From Mesorhizobium sp. M2D.F.Ca.ET.226.01.1.1 (GTDB lineage Bacteria; Pseudomonadota; Alphaproteobacteria; Rhizobiales; Rhizobiaceae): a DNA stretch of 64,000 nt. The number at the start of each line of letters is the position of its first letter. Within the stretch, counting starts at the first letter, position 1. A model generated the notes under the pieces. It was not told where the DNA came from. It saw only the letters and a program-made list of their open reading frames with translations, and ran no database searches. Position numbers and translations under genes: made by a program. The stretch covers positions 372,001 through 436,000 of the forward strand of contig NZ_RZOY02000004.1 in NCBI RefSeq assembly GCF_004022705.2, read 5' to 3'. Positions 25,759-35,745 of this stretch are shown here, one piece after another.

Positions 25759-26738
25759 CCAAGGCTGGGGAAGCGTTGCCGGTCGCCATTCTGGTGCCGG
25801 GCAATTTCAACGACCATGCCATCGGCAGGATCGACAAGGCATTCAGGCGTGTACGGATCGAGCGCGCCGATCCTGCGCTGGTAACGGACGAGATGCGCAA
25901 GACCGTGCGCGGCATCGCTTCCTTCGGGGGCATCGACGCCGCGATGATCGACGCCCTGCCCAATCTCGAAATCATCGCCAATTTCGGCGTCGGCTATGAT
26001 TCGGTCGATGCCCGCCACGCAGCGACGCGCGGCGTCATGGTCACCAACACGCCCGACGTGCTGACCGAAGAGGTCGCCGACACCACGATCGGCCTGCTGA
26101 TCAACACCGTGCGGGAGCTCTATGCCGCCGAGAAATATCTGCGCGACGGCGACTGGGTAAAGCACGGCAACTATCGTTTGAGCCGGCTTACCTTGCGCGG
26201 CCGCCATGTCGGCATTTTCGGCATGGGCCGCATCGGTCTTGCGGTCGCCCGTCGCGTTGAAGCCTTCGGCCTGCCGATCGCCTACCACAACCGTCGCAAG
26301 GTCGAAGGCTTGACCTACGAATATCATGCGACGTTGAAAGGCCTTGCCGAAGCTGTCGATACGCTGATCTGCATTGCTCCCGGCGGCGCCGCCACCGAGA
26401 AGGCGATCAGCGCGGAGGTCCTGTCGGCGCTGGGCTCGAATGGCGTCCTGGTCAACATCGGCCGTGGCTCGACAGTGGACGAGGCAGCATTGGCGTTTGC
26501 CCTCAAGAACGGCACCATCGCCGCCGCCGGGCTCGACGTCTTTGCCGACGAGCCGAACGTGCCGGAGGCGCTGCTTGAAGCTTCCAACACTTCGCTTCTG
26601 CCGCATGTTGGCTCCGCCTCGCAGCACACCCGCCGCGCCATGGCGGATCTCTGCGTCGACAACCTCGTCACCTGGTTCACCGAGCGCCGGCCGCTGACGC
26701 CGGTTCCGGAGACTGTCAACGTCAAGGCGCGGACTTAG
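25755..26738 (+). CDS. D-isomer-specific 2-hydroxyacid dehydrogenase (glyoxylate/hydroxypyruvate reductase-like)
   Basis: A 327-residue NAD(P)H-dependent reductase. The substrate domain shows NFGVGYDSVD, the Rossmann domain GIFGMGRIGLAVARR near residue 156, and the catalytic Arg/Glu/His are expected in NIGRGSTVDEAAL, AAGLDVFADEPNVP and LLPHVGSAS. This resembles GhrB-type glyoxylate/hydroxypyruvate reductases of rhizobia. Its ATG overlaps the stop of the LacI-type gene (ATGA), so regulator and enzyme are coupled. The precise keto acid is unknown. Confidence 0.9.
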   Translation: MTKAGEALPVAILVPGNFNDHAIGRIDKAFRRVRIERADPALVTDEMRKTVRGIASFGGIDAAMIDALPNLEIIANFGVGYDSVDARHAATRGVMVTNTPDVLTEEVADTTIGLLINTVRELYAAEKYLRDGDWVKHGNYRLSRLTLRGRHVGIFGMGRIGLAVARRVEAFGLPIAYHNRRKVEGLTYEYHATLKGLAEAVDTLICIAPGGAATEKAISAEVLSALGSNGVLVNIGRGSTVDEAALAFALKNGTIAAAGLDVFADEPNVPEALLEASNTSLLPHVGSASQHTRRAMADLCVDNLVTWFTERRPLTPVPETVNVKART

Positions 26739-26835
26739 CATCTTCGCCGCATTCATTAATGCTTTTGCCGTGCTTTAACGCCCGCTTAACCCTTCGAAAT
26801 CATTTTCCACAATTGCGTAAGTATGGAGAAGCAGG

Positions 26836-27228
26836 GTGAAACTTGTAGCGGGTTTGGTTGCCTCGGTCGCGCTGTTCGGAGGCACGCATTTCCTGCACGG
26901 CGGCCACGATGGAAGCGCGGCACCTCAGACGGCTCCGTCAAGCGACTATCAGCTGACCGCCAATGGTGACGAAGCTGGGTGCGCCGTCCATCGCGGCGCC
27001 GAGATATCCAACGGCCTGTCCCTGCTCAACGTTGCCCCGAACTGCCGCAAGCTGATGCCAGGCATCGAGCGCGTGAAATTCTGGCGTGAGCAGGCGGACG
27101 GCTCGGTCGCTTTCAGCGAGAACGGCGTCGATCCGATCGTTACCTTCGGCGTTGCCGATGGCGACGGCTACGAATCCTACGCGCCGGCCGCGCCGCTTCT
27201 GGCGCTGAACAACGACAGCAACAACTGA
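26836..27228 (+). CDS. Small secreted AprI/Inh-like protein
   Basis: A 130-residue protein with a short hydrophobic N-terminus that looks like a signal peptide (about residues 1-22). A domain then resembles the AprI/Inh metalloprotease-inhibitor beta-barrel: AGCAVHR and NVAPNCRKL provide two cysteines at the spacing of the family disulfide, followed by a WRE-DGSVAFSENG segment. The start is GTG after a GGAGAAGCAGG ribosome-binding region. No protease gene is adjacent. The family match is by pattern only and should be treated as tentative. Confidence 0.62.
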   Translation: MKLVAGLVASVALFGGTHFLHGGHDGSAAPQTAPSSDYQLTANGDEAGCAVHRGAEISNGLSLLNVAPNCRKLMPGIERVKFWREQADGSVAFSENGVDPIVTFGVADGDGYESYAPAAPLLALNNDSNN

Positions 27229-27241
27229 GCTTAAGTGAGGG

Positions 27242-28015
27242 TTATTCCGCCGCGGCGCGGGCGCCGGCCTTCGCCGCCGCGTGCAGGCGCACGGCATCGC
27301 CGAAAGCCTTGAAAATCTTGGCGGAATTGCTGTCCGATTTCACCCAGTATTCGGGGTGCCATTGCACGCCGACAGCGAAGGCGCGCGCGTCCTTGACCGA
27401 GACCGCCTCGATCGTGCCATCGGTGGCCAAAGCCTCGACCTGCAGTTTCGGACCGAGCCGATCGATCCCCTGCCGGTGCAGCGAGTTGACCTTGATCTCG
27501 CCAGCGCCGAACACGCCGGCAAGGCAGGTGCCCGGCTTGATCGAGATCGTCTGGTGGATGGCGAAGCGTTCGTCCTGATTTTCGCTCACCGGCGCGCGGT
27601 GGTCGAGCGAGCCTTCACGCTCCTGGATCTCGGTGCCGAGCGAGCCGCCCAGCGCCACGTTCAGTTCCTGGATGCCGCGGCAGATGGCAAGCAGCGGCAC
27701 GCCGCGCTCGAGCGCCTTGCGGATCAGCGGCAGCGTGGTCGAATCGCGCGCCTGATCGTAGGGACCGTTGGCCTCGCTTGGGTCGCCATCATAAAGTGAG
27801 GGATGCACGTTGGATTTCGAACCCGTCAGCATGACGCCGTCGACAGACGACAGCAATTCGTCGAGGTCGAGCCGGTCGCCGAAGGACGGCACCAGCAGCG
27901 GGAACACGCCAGCGCCGGTGACCGCCGCTTCCAGATATTGCTGGGGGGCTGCATGCCAGGTGTAGTTGTCGAACTGGCGGACGTCGGTTGCGACTGCGAC
28001 GAGCGGCTGCTGCAT
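27242..28015 (-). CDS. Class I glutamine amidotransferase (gamma-glutamyl-GABA hydrolase-like, peptidase C26)
   Basis: A 257-residue cytoplasmic hydrolase related to gamma-glutamyl-gamma-aminobutyrate hydrolase. The nucleophile cysteine is in LLAICRGIQELN near residue 111, the catalytic histidine in VGVQWHPEY near 222 with the glutamate two residues later, and the oxyanion region is VMLTGSKSNV. It ends in an Ala/Lys-rich tail. The gene stands alone, divergent from the TRAP binding-protein gene. It could act with the glutamine-synthetase-like ligase at 15.9 kb in a gamma-glutamylated amine pathway, although they are far apart. Confidence 0.88.
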   Translation of the reverse strand: MQQPLVAVATDVRQFDNYTWHAAPQQYLEAAVTGAGVFPLLVPSFGDRLDLDELLSSVDGVMLTGSKSNVHPSLYDGDPSEANGPYDQARDSTTLPLIRKALERGVPLLAICRGIQELNVALGGSLGTEIQEREGSLDHRAPVSENQDERFAIHQTISIKPGTCLAGVFGAGEIKVNSLHRQGIDRLGPKLQVEALATDGTIEAVSVKDARAFAVGVQWHPEYWVKSDSNSAKIFKAFGDAVRLHAAAKAGARAAAE

Positions 28016-28084
28016 TTTGGGTTTGGATTCCTTTTGAGAGCTAAGGAGTTAATCTGCCTACAAAATAGGCGATCTGAAGGCGGT

Positions 28085-28096
28085 TTGCCATGGCAA
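28085..28096. promoter_or_regulatory. Perfect 12-bp palindrome in a divergent intergenic region
   Basis: TTGCCATGGCAA lies between the divergent amidotransferase (start 28015) and TRAP binding protein (start 28257) genes, where an operator would be expected. No matching regulator can be assigned. Confidence 0.3.
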
Positions 28097-28223
28097 GTTT
28101 CGCCGCCTCGCATGGGCCAGGGCGGATAGCGTTAGACTATAGTTGCACATTGCCCGCGATGCTGGACTCGACATCTTGCCGGTGTATTGTTTCGCGCAAC
28201 CGGCCAACGCAGCGAGGCCATAG

Positions 28224-29366
<1,143 letters not shown>

Positions 29367-29377
29367 GAGGCGATTAG

Positions 29378-29570
29378 CCCCTTCTCCCGTCTCTATACGG
29401 GGAGAAGGTCCCGGCAGGGGGATGAGGGGCGGCGCCCACCTCGGCCATTGAGTCGCCCTGGGCTTAAGTGCAGGGCCGAAGCGCCAACCTCAAACCTTAC
29501 CCATCCAGCATTGCGCCGCCCCTCACCTGCCTGCCGGCATCCTCTCCCCGTATAGTGACGGGGAGAGGGG
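29378..29570. repeat. Inverted-repeat intergenic element (about 190 bp)
   Basis: Outer arms CCCCTTCTCCCGT-type (29378-29390) and CGGGGAGAGGGG (29559-29570), plus GATGAGGGGCGGCGC against GCGCCGCCCCTCA and GGCAGG against CCTGCC, make a large imperfect inverted repeat. Inner hairpins have CTATACGGGGAG and CTCCCCGTATAG. It fills the 252-base gap between the convergent TRAP binding-protein and dehydrogenase genes; nothing else is seen there. Confidence 0.85.
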
Positions 29571-29618
29571 AGCTGTCGCCGGCGGTTTCGCCAGGCGCCA
29601 ACGTCGCAAGACTGAACT

Positions 29619-30647
29619 TCAGCTTCGGCCCGGCACCACCAATACCTTAACCTCGCCCGGCGCCGGCGGATTGGCGATCACCTCCGGCGCCTCTTCCAGG
29701 CTGACCTCTCTCGAGATCAGCCTGTCGACCTCAATTGCGCCCAACGCAATCAACTGCGCGGCCCGCCCATGCGTGAAGGGATTGAGGAAGGAGCCCAGCA
29801 CCTTCAACTCCCTGAACAAAAGATCGAACGGCTCGATCTCCACCTTCAAGCCTTGCGGCACGACGCCGACGATGACGACGGTACCGCCGGCCCGAGCCAC
29901 GCGCATCGATTGCTCGACCGTATCGCGCACGCCGGCGCATTCCAGCACGACGTCGACGCCACCGGGCACCAGACCATTCGGCCCGGCGATGGCCGCGATA
30001 GGATCGCCGGCGCCTGGATCGATCGTCGCGGTCGCGCCGAGCTTCTCAGCCAACGCCCGGCGCGAGGCCTGCCTGGTCGACAGGATGATGGTTGTCGCCC
30101 CCGCGAGCTTCGCCAGTTGCACGACGAGCAGGCCGATGACGCCGCCGCCGAGCACAACGACCGACGCGCCCGGCCGGATCGCCGCGAGGTCGACGCCGTG
30201 CAGGCAGCAGGCCAGCGGCTCGCAGAAGGCGCCATGCGTCGGTTTTAGATTCGGGGGCAGTCGGAAGGCCTGCCTGTACGGCATCAGCACATAGTCGGCG
30301 AAACCGCCGTCACGATGGATGCCGATGGCGCACAAATTGCTGCAGAGGTTGACGCGGCCGGCATGGCAGTGAGCGCAGCGCCGGCAGGCGATGTTGGGAT
30401 CGCCGGTGACGCGGTCGCCGACCGCGATGCCGGACACCGCCTCGCCGACGGCTTCGACGATGCCGGAGAACTCGTGGCCGAGCGTCACAGGCGGCGTGCA
30501 GGGGAACTCGCCATGGAAAAGGTGCCGGTCGGTGCCGCATACGCCGCAGGCCTCGATGCGCACGAGAACATCTTCGGGCCCGGGAACGGGTTTTGGGACC
30601 TCTCGCGCCGCGATCTTGCCTACCGCTTCCAGTCGCACGGCTTTCAT
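29619..30647 (-). CDS. Zinc-dependent medium-chain alcohol/polyol dehydrogenase
   Basis: A 342-residue MDR-family NAD(P)-dependent dehydrogenase. Catalytic zinc ligands are expected at C37 (CGVCGTD) and in GHEFSG, and the structural-zinc loop CRRCAHCHAGRVNLC is intact. The Rossmann motif VVLGGGVIGLL lies near residue 167. It resembles sorbitol/threonine dehydrogenase-like enzymes. The ATG was chosen because GAGG lies at proper distance; a GTG three codons upstream is an alternative. It lies between the TRAP binding protein and the TRAP permease genes, so it may oxidise the imported compound. Confidence 0.88.
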   Translation of the reverse strand: MKAVRLEAVGKIAAREVPKPVPGPEDVLVRIEACGVCGTDRHLFHGEFPCTPPVTLGHEFSGIVEAVGEAVSGIAVGDRVTGDPNIACRRCAHCHAGRVNLCSNLCAIGIHRDGGFADYVLMPYRQAFRLPPNLKPTHGAFCEPLACCLHGVDLAAIRPGASVVVLGGGVIGLLVVQLAKLAGATTIILSTRQASRRALAEKLGATATIDPGAGDPIAAIAGPNGLVPGGVDVVLECAGVRDTVEQSMRVARAGGTVVIVGVVPQGLKVEIEPFDLLFRELKVLGSFLNPFTHGRAAQLIALGAIEVDRLISREVSLEEAPEVIANPPAPGEVKVLVVPGRS

Positions 30648-30662
30648 GGCGATCACCTCAGA

Positions 30663-30697
30663 GCAATTTCAGGAAAGGCGGTTCCGTCCGAAATTGC
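30663..30697. repeat. GCAATTTC-type rhizobial palindrome
   Basis: GCAATTTC and GAAATTGC arms with AGGAAAGGCGGTTCCGTCC between them. The same family is found at 42860-42902 and 60070-60137 (GCAATTCC/GGAATTGC, followed by GCGTCAAAACAA or a variant). Confidence 0.85.
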
Positions 30698-30716
30698 GTC
30701 AAAACAAAGAGATAGG

Positions 30717-30749
30717 GCATTTCGCCGTTTCTGTGAAACGGTGAAATGC
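30717..30749 (-). terminator. Hairpin between TRAP permease and dehydrogenase genes
   Basis: GCATTTC-GCCGTTTC-TGT-GAAACGG-TGAAATGC forms a long stem immediately after the dctM stop codon. It looks like the second half of the neighbouring repeat and could end or attenuate transcription, but has no U-run. Confidence 0.4.
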
Positions 30750-30750
30750 C

Positions 30751-32541
30751 TCAGTTGAACTTGGGCGGTTGCGAGAGGTCCGGCGCCGGCGTGGCCGGCT
30801 TAGCCGGCGCATCGCCGAAATTCGGCGGCTGCGACAGGTCCGGCGTGGCGGGTGCCGCCGGCGCGCTGCCATTGGCGGGAGCCGCGCCATTGTTCGCCGG
30901 CGGTGTGCCGAGCGGCGAAAGGGACGGCATGTCGGGCAGCTTGAGGTCGATGGTGCTGGGTTCGACCGCTTGCCCCTTGTAGCGCATCACCATTTGCGGG
31001 AAGGCGATGGTGAGGCCGATCATGATCACCTGGATGCAGACGAACGGCACGGCGCCCCAATAGATCTGCCCGGTGGTGACCGGCGCGATCTTCTTGCCGG
31101 TGATCCGGTCGAGGTATGGCACGCGGGCCGCGACCGAGCGCAGGTAGAACAGCGCGAAGCCGAAGGGCGGATGCATGAAGGACGTCTGCATGTTGACGCC
31201 GAGCAGCACGCCGAACCAGATCAGGTCGATGCCGAGCTTGTCGGCGGCGGGCGCCAGCAGCGGCACGATGATGAAGGCGAGCTCGAAGAAATCGAGGAAG
31301 AAGGCGAGCACGAAGACCAGGATGTTGACGCCGATCAGGAAGCCGACCTCGCCGCCGGGCAGCGAGGTCAACAGATGCTCCACCCAGATATGGCCATTGA
31401 CGCCGTAGAAAGTGAGCGAGAATACGCGCGCGCCGATCAGGATGAACAGCACGAAGGACGAGAGCCGCGTCGTCGAGGCCAGCGCCTGCTTGATGACGTC
31501 GAACGACAGCCGCCCCTTTGCCGCGGCCATAATCAACGCGCCAACCGAACCCATCGCGCCCCCCTCGGTCGGCGTGGCGATGCCGAGGAAGATGGTGCCG
31601 AGCACGAGGAAGATCAGCGCCAGCGGCGGGATGAGCACAATCACCACCTGCTGCGCCAGCTTCGACATCATGTTGATGTGCAGCCGCTGGTCGGCAATCG
31701 CCACAATGTAGATGACGATCACGCCGACGGCGGCGCCCAGGATGTCCGCGTTGTCGCCATGCGCCGGCGCGAGGTACCGATAGGCCGCATAGGAGATCGC
31801 GCCTGCGACCAGCAGCGCCACGATCAGCGAGATCACGCCGTGGCCGAGCGTGCGGGCTTCGAGCGGCAATGCCGGCATTGAATTCGGCCGGACGATCGAC
31901 ATGATCAGGATGTAGAGCATGTAGATGCCGGTGAGCACGAGGCCGGGGATCAGCGCGCCGGCATACATGTCGCCGACCGAGCGTCCGAGCTGGTCGGCCA
32001 GCACGATCAGCACCAGCGAGGGCGGAATGATCTGGGCAAGCGTCCCGGAGGCGGCGATGACGCCGGAGGCGAGCCTCCGGTCATAGCCGTAACGCAGCAT
32101 GATAGGCAGCGAGATCAGGCCCATGGCGATGACGGAGGCTGCGACCACGCCGGTCGTGGCGGCAAGCAGCGCGCCGACGAAGATAACCGCATAGGCAAGA
32201 CCGCCGCGGATCGGGCCGAACAGCTGGCCGACGGTGTCGAGCAGGTCCTCGGCCATGCCGGATCGCTCGAGAACAATGCCCATGAAGGTGAAGAAGGGAA
32301 TTGCCAGCAGCGTGTCGTTGGACATCACCCTGGTGCCGTAGAAATTGTCGGGCAACGCGTGCAGCAGCGGCCAGGCGAGGTTGATCGATCCGCCGGAGTA
32401 GGGCGACAAAAGCACGCCGAAGAAGAAGAACAGCAAGCCGTTGGCGGCGAGCGAGAAGGCTACGGGGTAGCCGATCAACAGGAAGATGATCAGCGAGGCG
32501 AACATGATCGGCGCCACGTTCTGCGCGATGAATTCGATCAC
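30751..32541 (-). CDS. TRAP transporter large permease (DctM-type) with Pro-rich C-terminal tail
   Basis: A 596-residue inner-membrane subunit, longer than the usual 420-440. It has twelve or more hydrophobic segments with family motifs IPFFTFMGIVLERSGMAEDLLD and ASGTLAQIIPPSLVLIVLADQ, and an extra membrane region around residues 230-300. The last 50 residues are a Pro/Ala/Asn-rich tail containing PDLSQPPNF and PDLSQPPKF, a small duplication visible in the DNA as well. The tail probably lies outside the membrane; its role is unknown. The start overlaps the dctQ stop by four bases. Confidence 0.9.
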   Translation of the reverse strand: MIEFIAQNVAPIMFASLIIFLLIGYPVAFSLAANGLLFFFFGVLLSPYSGGSINLAWPLLHALPDNFYGTRVMSNDTLLAIPFFTFMGIVLERSGMAEDLLDTVGQLFGPIRGGLAYAVIFVGALLAATTGVVAASVIAMGLISLPIMLRYGYDRRLASGVIAASGTLAQIIPPSLVLIVLADQLGRSVGDMYAGALIPGLVLTGIYMLYILIMSIVRPNSMPALPLEARTLGHGVISLIVALLVAGAISYAAYRYLAPAHGDNADILGAAVGVIVIYIVAIADQRLHINMMSKLAQQVVIVLIPPLALIFLVLGTIFLGIATPTEGGAMGSVGALIMAAAKGRLSFDVIKQALASTTRLSSFVLFILIGARVFSLTFYGVNGHIWVEHLLTSLPGGEVGFLIGVNILVFVLAFFLDFFELAFIIVPLLAPAADKLGIDLIWFGVLLGVNMQTSFMHPPFGFALFYLRSVAARVPYLDRITGKKIAPVTTGQIYWGAVPFVCIQVIMIGLTIAFPQMVMRYKGQAVEPSTIDLKLPDMPSLSPLGTPPANNGAAPANGSAPAAPATPDLSQPPNFGDAPAKPATPAPDLSQPPKFN

Positions 32542-33143
32542 GAGCGCACCTCACCGGCGATCGCCTTGGCTTCCTCGGCCAGCGCCTCGGCCTCGAGCTT
32601 GGCCTGGTCATGCGCCGAGATGAAGGGATTGGGATCCTCCATGTCGCCGCGCATGATAGCGATTTTCTTGATGATCTCGGACACGCCTTGCAGGGCGAGC
32701 AGGAAGAAGCCGACCAGCAGGATCGCCTTCGCCGGCCATACGATCAGGCCGCCGGCATTGGTGGACATCTCGCCGCTGCGGAAGGAGAGCGACACATAGG
32801 GCACGAAATAGATCACCATCAGCACCACGAAGGGCATTAGGAAGAGGAGGTGGCCGAGCAGATCGATCCAGTGCTGCAGGCGCCGCGAGAACATGCCGTA
32901 GACGATGTCGATGCGGATATGGTCGTTCTGCTTCAGCGTGTAGGCGGCGGCCAGCATGAAGGCGGCGCCGAACAGATACCATTGCAGCTCCAACCAGGCA
33001 TTGGAGGAGATGTCGAACACCTTGCGGATGACGGCATTGCCGGCGCTCACCAGGATCGCAAGCAGGATCAGCCAGGAGATCCAGCGGCCGATGAATTCAT
33101 TGATGCGGTCGATCGTCCTGGAAAGAGCGAGAAGCCCTGCCAT
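32538..33143 (-). CDS. TRAP transporter small permease (DctQ-type)
   Basis: A 201-residue inner-membrane protein with four predicted helices (near residues 18-38, 50-65, 85-110 and 135-160), the DctQ pattern. ELQWYLFGAAFMLAAAYTLKQNDHIRID is the conserved second-helix region of the family and the C-terminal 45 residues are charged and Ala/Glu-rich. It is coupled to dctM by an ATGA overlap. With dctM and the Tat-exported binding protein at 28.3 kb it makes a complete TRAP system for an organic acid. Confidence 0.9.
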   Translation of the reverse strand: MAGLLALSRTIDRINEFIGRWISWLILLAILVSAGNAVIRKVFDISSNAWLELQWYLFGAAFMLAAAYTLKQNDHIRIDIVYGMFSRRLQHWIDLLGHLLFLMPFVVLMVIYFVPYVSLSFRSGEMSTNAGGLIVWPAKAILLVGFFLLALQGVSEIIKKIAIMRGDMEDPNPFISAHDQAKLEAEALAEEAKAIAGEVRS

Positions 33144-33306
33144 GCATATCCTCCCTGATCATGCAGCGCGCCCGATTCCCCCCCCGGTGTCGCGCCGCTT
33201 GGCCCAACGATATGCAGTGCGTGGTCCGGCAGGTCAACACGACAAGCATCGACAAACGATGACAACGGCGAAAAGCCGCCGGTTCACCAACCAAAGTCTG
33301 ATGGGG

Positions 33307-34212
33307 TCAGGCGATCTTGGCCTGGTCGCGCCCGGCGCCGATCAGCACCAGCATGACGACGAGGAACAGGTATATCCAGGCGTCGCGCCATTCGAGCGGG
33401 AAGTAGCCGGCCCAGAGCGATTCCGCCATGCCGAAGGCTGCGGCGCCAAGGGCCGCCTTGAGCGGCGACAGATAGCCGCCGACCGCCGTCACGAACAGGA
33501 TCTTGAGGCCGTAGACCAGCCCGGTGCCGAAGCTGACATTGCCGTAATAGAGACCGGCAAGCACGCCGGCCAGGGCAGCGCAGAAGCCGCCAAACAGCAC
33601 GGCGCGGCGGAACACGGCGGTGACGTCGACGCCGCACATCGCCGCCGCCTTCGGATCGTCGGAGACGGCCCGCCAGGCACGGCCGAAGCTCGAGTGGGAA
33701 AACAGCCAGGCCGCCAGCGCCACCAGTGTGACGACCCCCGCGCAGTCCAGCAACTGGATGACGGTGAGCGTGACCTTGAAGCCATCGGCCTCGGCGAAAA
33801 TGACCGGGGTGGCGAGCATCGGCGGCAGCCACAGGTCGTGCGTGTCGGCGGCGATGCGGCTGGCCTCCGACAGGAAGATCAAGATGCCGAGTGTCGTCAC
33901 CACGATCGCGTTGGGCGAACGGTCGGCGAGCCGTTCGAAGACGCTGCGCGACAGCACATGGCTGATCAGCGCGGCGTAAAGCACGGCGGCGGCCGCGCCG
34001 AGCGCCACCGCGGCGGCGAGCGTCAGCCACAGCGCCTGGTAGCCGAAGGCGGCGGTCAGGATCATCGTCTGGCCGCAGAAGGCGAACAGCGCACCATGGG
34101 CCAGGTTGGTGCGGTGCAGGATGCCGTTGGTCAGCACATAGCCGAAGGCGAGCAGCGCATAGAGCGCGCCCGAATGCAGCCCGTTCAGTACCTGCTGGAA
34201 GAAATAGAGCAT
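33307..34212 (-). CDS. LivH-type branched-chain amino-acid ABC transporter permease (orphan)
   Basis: A 301-residue inner-membrane protein of the LivH family with about eight hydrophobic helices. The N-terminus LYFFQQVLNGLHSGALYALLAFGYVLTNGI is characteristic, as is GRAWRAVSDDPKAAAMCGVDV, the cytoplasmic loop that contacts the ATPase. I chose the ATG giving MLYFFQQVL; the 40 upstream codons derive from a repeat. No livM, livG, livF or binding-protein gene is adjacent, so partners must be encoded elsewhere or the system is a remnant. Divergent from the CGNR gene. Confidence 0.87.
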   Translation of the reverse strand: MLYFFQQVLNGLHSGALYALLAFGYVLTNGILHRTNLAHGALFAFCGQTMILTAAFGYQALWLTLAAAVALGAAAAVLYAALISHVLSRSVFERLADRSPNAIVVTTLGILIFLSEASRIAADTHDLWLPPMLATPVIFAEADGFKVTLTVIQLLDCAGVVTLVALAAWLFSHSSFGRAWRAVSDDPKAAAMCGVDVTAVFRRAVLFGGFCAALAGVLAGLYYGNVSFGTGLVYGLKILFVTAVGGYLSPLKAALGAAAFGMAESLWAGYFPLEWRDAWIYLFLVVMLVLIGAGRDQAKIA

Positions 34213-34280
34213 GCGGCATCCCCTACAGCGCCGCGCGCCCTTCCGGCGCGCAAAGGACGCTGTAGCACTTTGATTTTGCG

Positions 34281-34320
34281 CACGACCCTTTCCAAAAATC
34301 GTTCGATTTTCGGGGTCGTG
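34281..34320. repeat. Intergenic palindrome (CACGACCC arms)
   Basis: CACGACCC at 34281-34288 pairs with GGGTCGTG at 34313-34320, with CCAAAAATCG/CGATTTTCGG pairing inside. This is another common rhizobial palindrome, here between the divergent livH-like and CGNR genes. Confidence 0.8.
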
Positions 34321-34405
34321 TGCAGGCGGCATGATCCGACCCGCTCGAAAACTTGCACTCGGAATCTAACTTGTCAAATGCGTTTTATCGGTTAGATTTC
34401 AGGTC

Positions 34406-35014
34406 ATGACAGTCTCCTGGACGCCGCATCGCTTCACCGGCGGTATCCTTGCGCTCGACACAGCGAACACCGTGGTGCTGCGCAACGATCCGCAAAGGAC
34501 CTTCGACCGGTTCGACGATCCGGCCGAGATCGCCCGGTTTGCCGAGGCGGCAAGCGGCTTTCGCGCCACCGAGCTCGGCGGTCGGCCGCTGAAGGCCCCG
34601 GAGCCTGGTGAGATAAAGCCAACTGTCATCTCGATTCGCGAGGCGACCGATCGCCTGTTTCGCCACGCCGTGTCGAACTGCGCGGTCGCGACCGACCACC
34701 TGCCGGAATTCCTGACGGCCTGCGCCGACGGGCTTTCCGGCAGCGCGACCGAGATCGGGACGCCGGGCCAGCCTTTCGGCGATCCGCGAACGCCGATTGC
34801 CTTCGAGGCGGCCTTGGCCGTCTCGGCGCTGTCGCTGTTGCGCGACGAAACGGTGGCGAGGCTCAGGATCTGTCCCAATTGCAGCTGGCTGTTCGTCGAC
34901 CGCAGCCGCAACGCCAGCCGCCTCTGGTGCGACATGGCCGTCTGCGGCAACCGCCAGAAGGCAAACCGCTATTACCGCCGCCGTACGGCGGCAAGGGAGG
35001 TCAGCAATGTTTAG
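34406..35014 (+). CDS. CGNR zinc-finger regulator (ABATE domain)
   Basis: A 202-residue putative transcription factor. The N-terminal ABATE-type domain (GGILALDTANTV) is followed by the diagnostic C-terminal CGNR zinc finger: CPNC near residue 155, then WLFVDRSRNASRLWC and CGNRQKANRYYRR. Such proteins are treated as stress- or metabolite-responsive regulators. The last eight bases overlap the next gene, whose strong ribosome site AAGGGAGG lies inside this one. It is divergent from the livH-like gene and may regulate it. Function beyond the domain is inferred. Confidence 0.88.
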   Translation: MTVSWTPHRFTGGILALDTANTVVLRNDPQRTFDRFDDPAEIARFAEAASGFRATELGGRPLKAPEPGEIKPTVISIREATDRLFRHAVSNCAVATDHLPEFLTACADGLSGSATEIGTPGQPFGDPRTPIAFEAALAVSALSLLRDETVARLRICPNCSWLFVDRSRNASRLWCDMAVCGNRQKANRYYRRRTAAREVSNV

Positions 35015-35537
35015 AAAATTATCGCGCTCGGCGCTGGTCGGCGCCGCCTTGATCGCCGCAGTCGCGCTTGGCGCCTGCCGCGACACCGGCAAGGACCAGC
35101 TTTTCGTCATTTCCGGCAAGCTGTTCGAGTTCAACTACCGGCTCGCCATCGCCACCTATGTCATTACGCTGAAACCGCTGCGGCCGATGGTCGACGGCCA
35201 GGTCGCGGTCGTCAGCTTCCAGAACCCTGCCGGCGGCGACCCGCTCGTCGTCAACCAGAAGATCTGGCCGAAGCTGCCCCACATCACGCTGACCAGCCCG
35301 CCGCTCACCTGCGTGGTCAAGGACAAGCCCTATTCCGTCTCGATCCGCATCCAGGATTCCAACGGCACGCTGCTGCAAAGCATCGACACCACCATGACCT
35401 CGTCCGAGGACCAGACGATGCTGCCGGACCGGCCGCTGGTCATCGGCCCGAAATACGAGCTCAATCCGGACCTTGCCGGCCATCCCGACGGCAAGCTGCC
35501 CGGCGAGCAGAAGCCGGATTGCTCGAAGGCCACCTGA
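35007..35537 (+). CDS. Predicted lipoprotein of unknown function
   Basis: A 176-residue protein whose N-terminus has a positively charged start, a hydrophobic core and a lipobox LGAC with the modifiable cysteine near residue 24, so it should be anchored in the envelope. The remainder contains beta-rich sequence such as YVITLKPLRPMVDGQVAVVSFQNPAGG and DQTMLPDRPLVIGPKYE. I do not recognise a family. It is translationally coupled to the CGNR regulator by an eight-base overlap, suggesting a shared physiological signal. Confidence 0.8.
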   Translation: MFRKLSRSALVGAALIAAVALGACRDTGKDQLFVISGKLFEFNYRLAIATYVITLKPLRPMVDGQVAVVSFQNPAGGDPLVVNQKIWPKLPHITLTSPPLTCVVKDKPYSVSIRIQDSNGTLLQSIDTTMTSSEDQTMLPDRPLVIGPKYELNPDLAGHPDGKLPGEQKPDCSKAT

Positions 35538-35745
35538 GGCCAGTGTGCCGACGCGAAATTTTTGTTCTTCACGAAGCGGTTAGCATGATCTTGCATGCGC
35601 GGCCGGCCACTCGCCAGACCGTTTGTTGCGTGTTATCTGGCCCCTGCGATTTTGTTTGACCTCACCGCCAAGGGAAGAAAGACTGCGGCGTCCCACTCCG
35701 ACGTTGGCCGCTTTTTCGAAAGCGCCGCCGCAGAGGAATTGCCTG

